Below, in pieces: positions 62,760 to 64,000 of a DNA stretch of 64,000 nucleotides. Numbering within the stretch: the first letter of the stretch is position 1; every line of letters begins with the position of its first letter. The stretch comes from UBA8437 sp964646205. Its GTDB lineage: Bacteria > Planctomycetota > Planctomycetia > Planctomycetales > Planctomycetaceae. The DNA is taken from contig CAZYAZ010000030.1 in assembly GCA_964646205.1 (NCBI GenBank), positions 1 to 64,000 on the forward strand, read 5' to 3'. Made by a program: the position numbers and the translations under genes. Under the pieces are notes generated by a model that made no database searches, was not told the DNA's origin, and saw only the letters and a program-made list of their open reading frames with translations.

Positions 62760-63842
62760 TTACAGTTTCTTCTTGCGGCCCTGGTACTGCACGTGCCAGC
62801 CGCGGGTTTTCAGCTTGATGCGATAGAGGCTCTTGTCGACGGTTATGTAGAGCACATCGCGATCCTTGCCGATGCCGAACTCGACATTACTGGGCAGTCC
62901 GACGGCCGTGGCCTGGTCCTGTCCGATCGGTCCGGTGGGGATGTAGCCGACGTTTTGTCCCTTGAAGGGATCGACGACCATGACACCCGGACGGGCGGCG
63001 TCGCGGACCGTCAGGTACAGGTACCCGTTCTCATCGACGGTCATGCCGTCGCAGCCCTTCATCTCGTAATGACTGAAATCGACGATGGTGAATCGTTCTT
63101 TTTCGACTCGTCCATCTGTCTTCAACCACCAGCCGTAAATCTTCATCGGTCCGGGGGTTGGTGGGACCTTGGCATCGGGATCGATGTTGTCGGTGCCATT
63201 GTCATGGTCGGCCACAAACAGCATCTTGCCATCGGGGCTGATGGCGATGCCGTTGGGCTTGGAGATATTGTGGGTGACCTCGAACACCTTGCCGTTTGGC
63301 TCGATGCAGTAGACCGCCCGGTGCTTCAGTTCGCGTTTCTCGTCGCCGACGTAACGGGGGTCGGAGAAGTAGATTCGGCCGTGGGCGTCGACACAGAGGT
63401 CGTTGGGGGCGTTGAGCCGCTTTCCTCCGAAGTTGTCCGTCAGCGTCGTCTTTTTCTTCGACTTGACATCGGTTCGCGACACCTGTCGACCGCCGAAACC
63501 GGCGCCTTCACAGGCCAGCAGGTGGCCCTTGGCGTCGAAGATCAGCCCGTTGGACTTGCCGCTGTTGTTGCTGAAGACCGTGGTTTTTCCAGTCTTCGGG
63601 TCGAACCGTTGGATCATCCCATTGTCCTTGCCGAACGGGATGTCGGAGAAGTAGATGCTGCCGTCGGGAGCCACGGCCGGTCCCTCGGTCAGTCCGCCTT
63701 CAATCTTGGCACTCCGGGTGAAGAGCAACTTGAGCCGGGCGTCGGAACCGACCAGTTTGTCGCCTTCGGGTTTGGGGATGTCGCCGGCGGTTGCCGACAC
63801 AGTGGTCATCATCAGGGTCAAGAGGGCGAGAGTCAGTCTCAT
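62760..63842 (-). CDS. Exported SMP-30/gluconolactonase-like beta-propeller
   Basis: A 360-aa protein with a signal peptide (MRLTLALLTLMMTTVSATAG) and a six-bladed propeller. Metal-site motifs are GLTEGPAVAPDGSIYFSD (the Glu), NAPNDLCVDAHGRIYFSDP (the Asn) and GIAISPDGKMLFVADHDNGTD / KGCDGMTVDENGYLYLTV (the Asp). It resembles gluconolactonase, hydrolysing a sugar lactone in the periplasm. The C-terminus is basic (YQGRKKKL). Confidence 0.88.
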   Translation of the reverse strand: MRLTLALLTLMMTTVSATAGDIPKPEGDKLVGSDARLKLLFTRSAKIEGGLTEGPAVAPDGSIYFSDIPFGKDNGMIQRFDPKTGKTTVFSNNSGKSNGLIFDAKGHLLACEGAGFGGRQVSRTDVKSKKKTTLTDNFGGKRLNAPNDLCVDAHGRIYFSDPRYVGDEKRELKHRAVYCIEPNGKVFEVTHNISKPNGIAISPDGKMLFVADHDNGTDNIDPDAKVPPTPGPMKIYGWWLKTDGRVEKERFTIVDFSHYEMKGCDGMTVDENGYLYLTVRDAARPGVMVVDPFKGQNVGYIPTGPIGQDQATAVGLPSNVEFGIGKDRDVLYITVDKSLYRIKLKTRGWHVQYQGRKKKL

Positions 63843-63899
63843 GGTGGAAATCTCCGGAGGGTGTGACTTGTCGTGAATCGGGTTGTGTCGAGTGTGTTG

Positions 63900-64000
63900 T
63901 CAGCGTGTTCGTGTACCGATGCAGTAAATGGACTTGTAGGTACGAACAAACAGTTGTCCATCCGAAGGGGCGACAGCCGCTTTCATGTGTTCAGCCATGC
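63900..64000 (-). CDS. C-terminal fragment of a PQQ-like beta-propeller protein
   Basis: On the minus strand an open frame enters from the right edge and stops with TGA at 63900-63902. It encodes KAAVAPSDGQLFVRTYKS and IYCIGTRTR, the usual last blade (DGQLFVR...YCIG) of quinoprotein-type propellers. The N-terminal part lies outside the window. Confidence 0.7.
   Translation of the reverse strand, partial: MAEHMKAAVAPSDGQLFVRTYKSIYCIGTRTR

Noticed and set aside
1..64000. CRISPR arrays, rRNA genes, insertion sequences or integrases
   Set aside because: I saw no regularly spaced short repeats, transposase or recombinase motifs, or rRNA-like stretches. The only large direct repeat is the one at 53.9-57.1 kb, which lies within genes and has no mobile-element features.

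Overview
The window is a GC-rich (about 60%) bacterial chromosome segment that looks like a member of the Planctomycetota. The evidence is a DUF1549/DUF1553 protein followed by a DUF1501 protein, PQQ-type beta-propellers, many Tat-exported catabolic enzymes (RRxFL leaders), a WD40 protein with a (PAKK)n tail, a leucine-rich-repeat lipoprotein, and frequent GTG starts with 4-nt GTGA/ATGA overlaps. TGA is the normal stop of many genes here, so the code is standard. Three 100-N assembly gaps lie inside genes; two are flanked by coding tandem repeats.

Layout. 1-9.6 kb: C-terminus of an unknown gene, Tat-exported enolase-superfamily protein, LURP-one-like protein, small lipoprotein, tRNA-Leu(CAA), acyl-CoA synthetase, DUF1338 (HglS-like) enzyme, and two propeller proteins. 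9.9-15.6 kb: DUF1549/DUF1553 protein with a large coiled-coil insert, DUF1501 protein, terminator, WD40-PAKK protein. 15.7-25.2 kb: PhoX-like protein, exported isochorismatase-fold hydrolase, small membrane protein, M20 amidohydrolase, YfhO-like membrane protein, quinone reductase, CAP protein, Gfo/Idh/MocA oxidoreductase. 25.2-32.3 kb: a four-gene minus-strand fatty-acid beta-oxidation operon (acyl-CoA dehydrogenase, FadB-like, thiolase, acyl-CoA synthetase). 32.4-39.3 kb: LRR lipoprotein, PhyH-type oxygenase, sugar isomerase, and a minus-strand group of unknown exported protein, PYROXD2-like oxidoreductase, amidohydrolase and haem protein. 39.4-45.8 kb: a complete sugar ABC transporter, a 62-aa protein and a COG4091 NAD/SAF dehydrogenase. 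45.8-53.7 kb: GT4 glycosyltransferase, two SGNH hydrolases, a cytoplasmic-looking penicillin-acylase-family enzyme, a histidine phosphatase, a Tat-exported amidohydrolase.

The most notable part is 53.9-58.0 kb. Two tandem genes each encode a signal peptide, a thioredoxin fold and HEAT-like repeats, and in both an in-frame UGA occupies the first cysteine position of the thioredoxin CxxC motif (W-UGA-P-P-C). Immediately downstream is a perfect 7-bp hairpin with a GGUC apical loop at a spacing suitable for a bacterial SECIS. I read both as selenoproteins (Sec74) that conventional gene calling would break in two. The copies share a 1,221-bp block that appears identical, whereas their 3' halves are ancient, diverged paralogues. 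This points to recent gene conversion, or to assembly collapse. After them come an enolase-superfamily (galactonate-dehydratase-like) enzyme, an unknown Tat protein, RecQ, an SMP-30 propeller and the C-terminus of another PQQ-type protein. No selA, selB, selC or selD is in the window.
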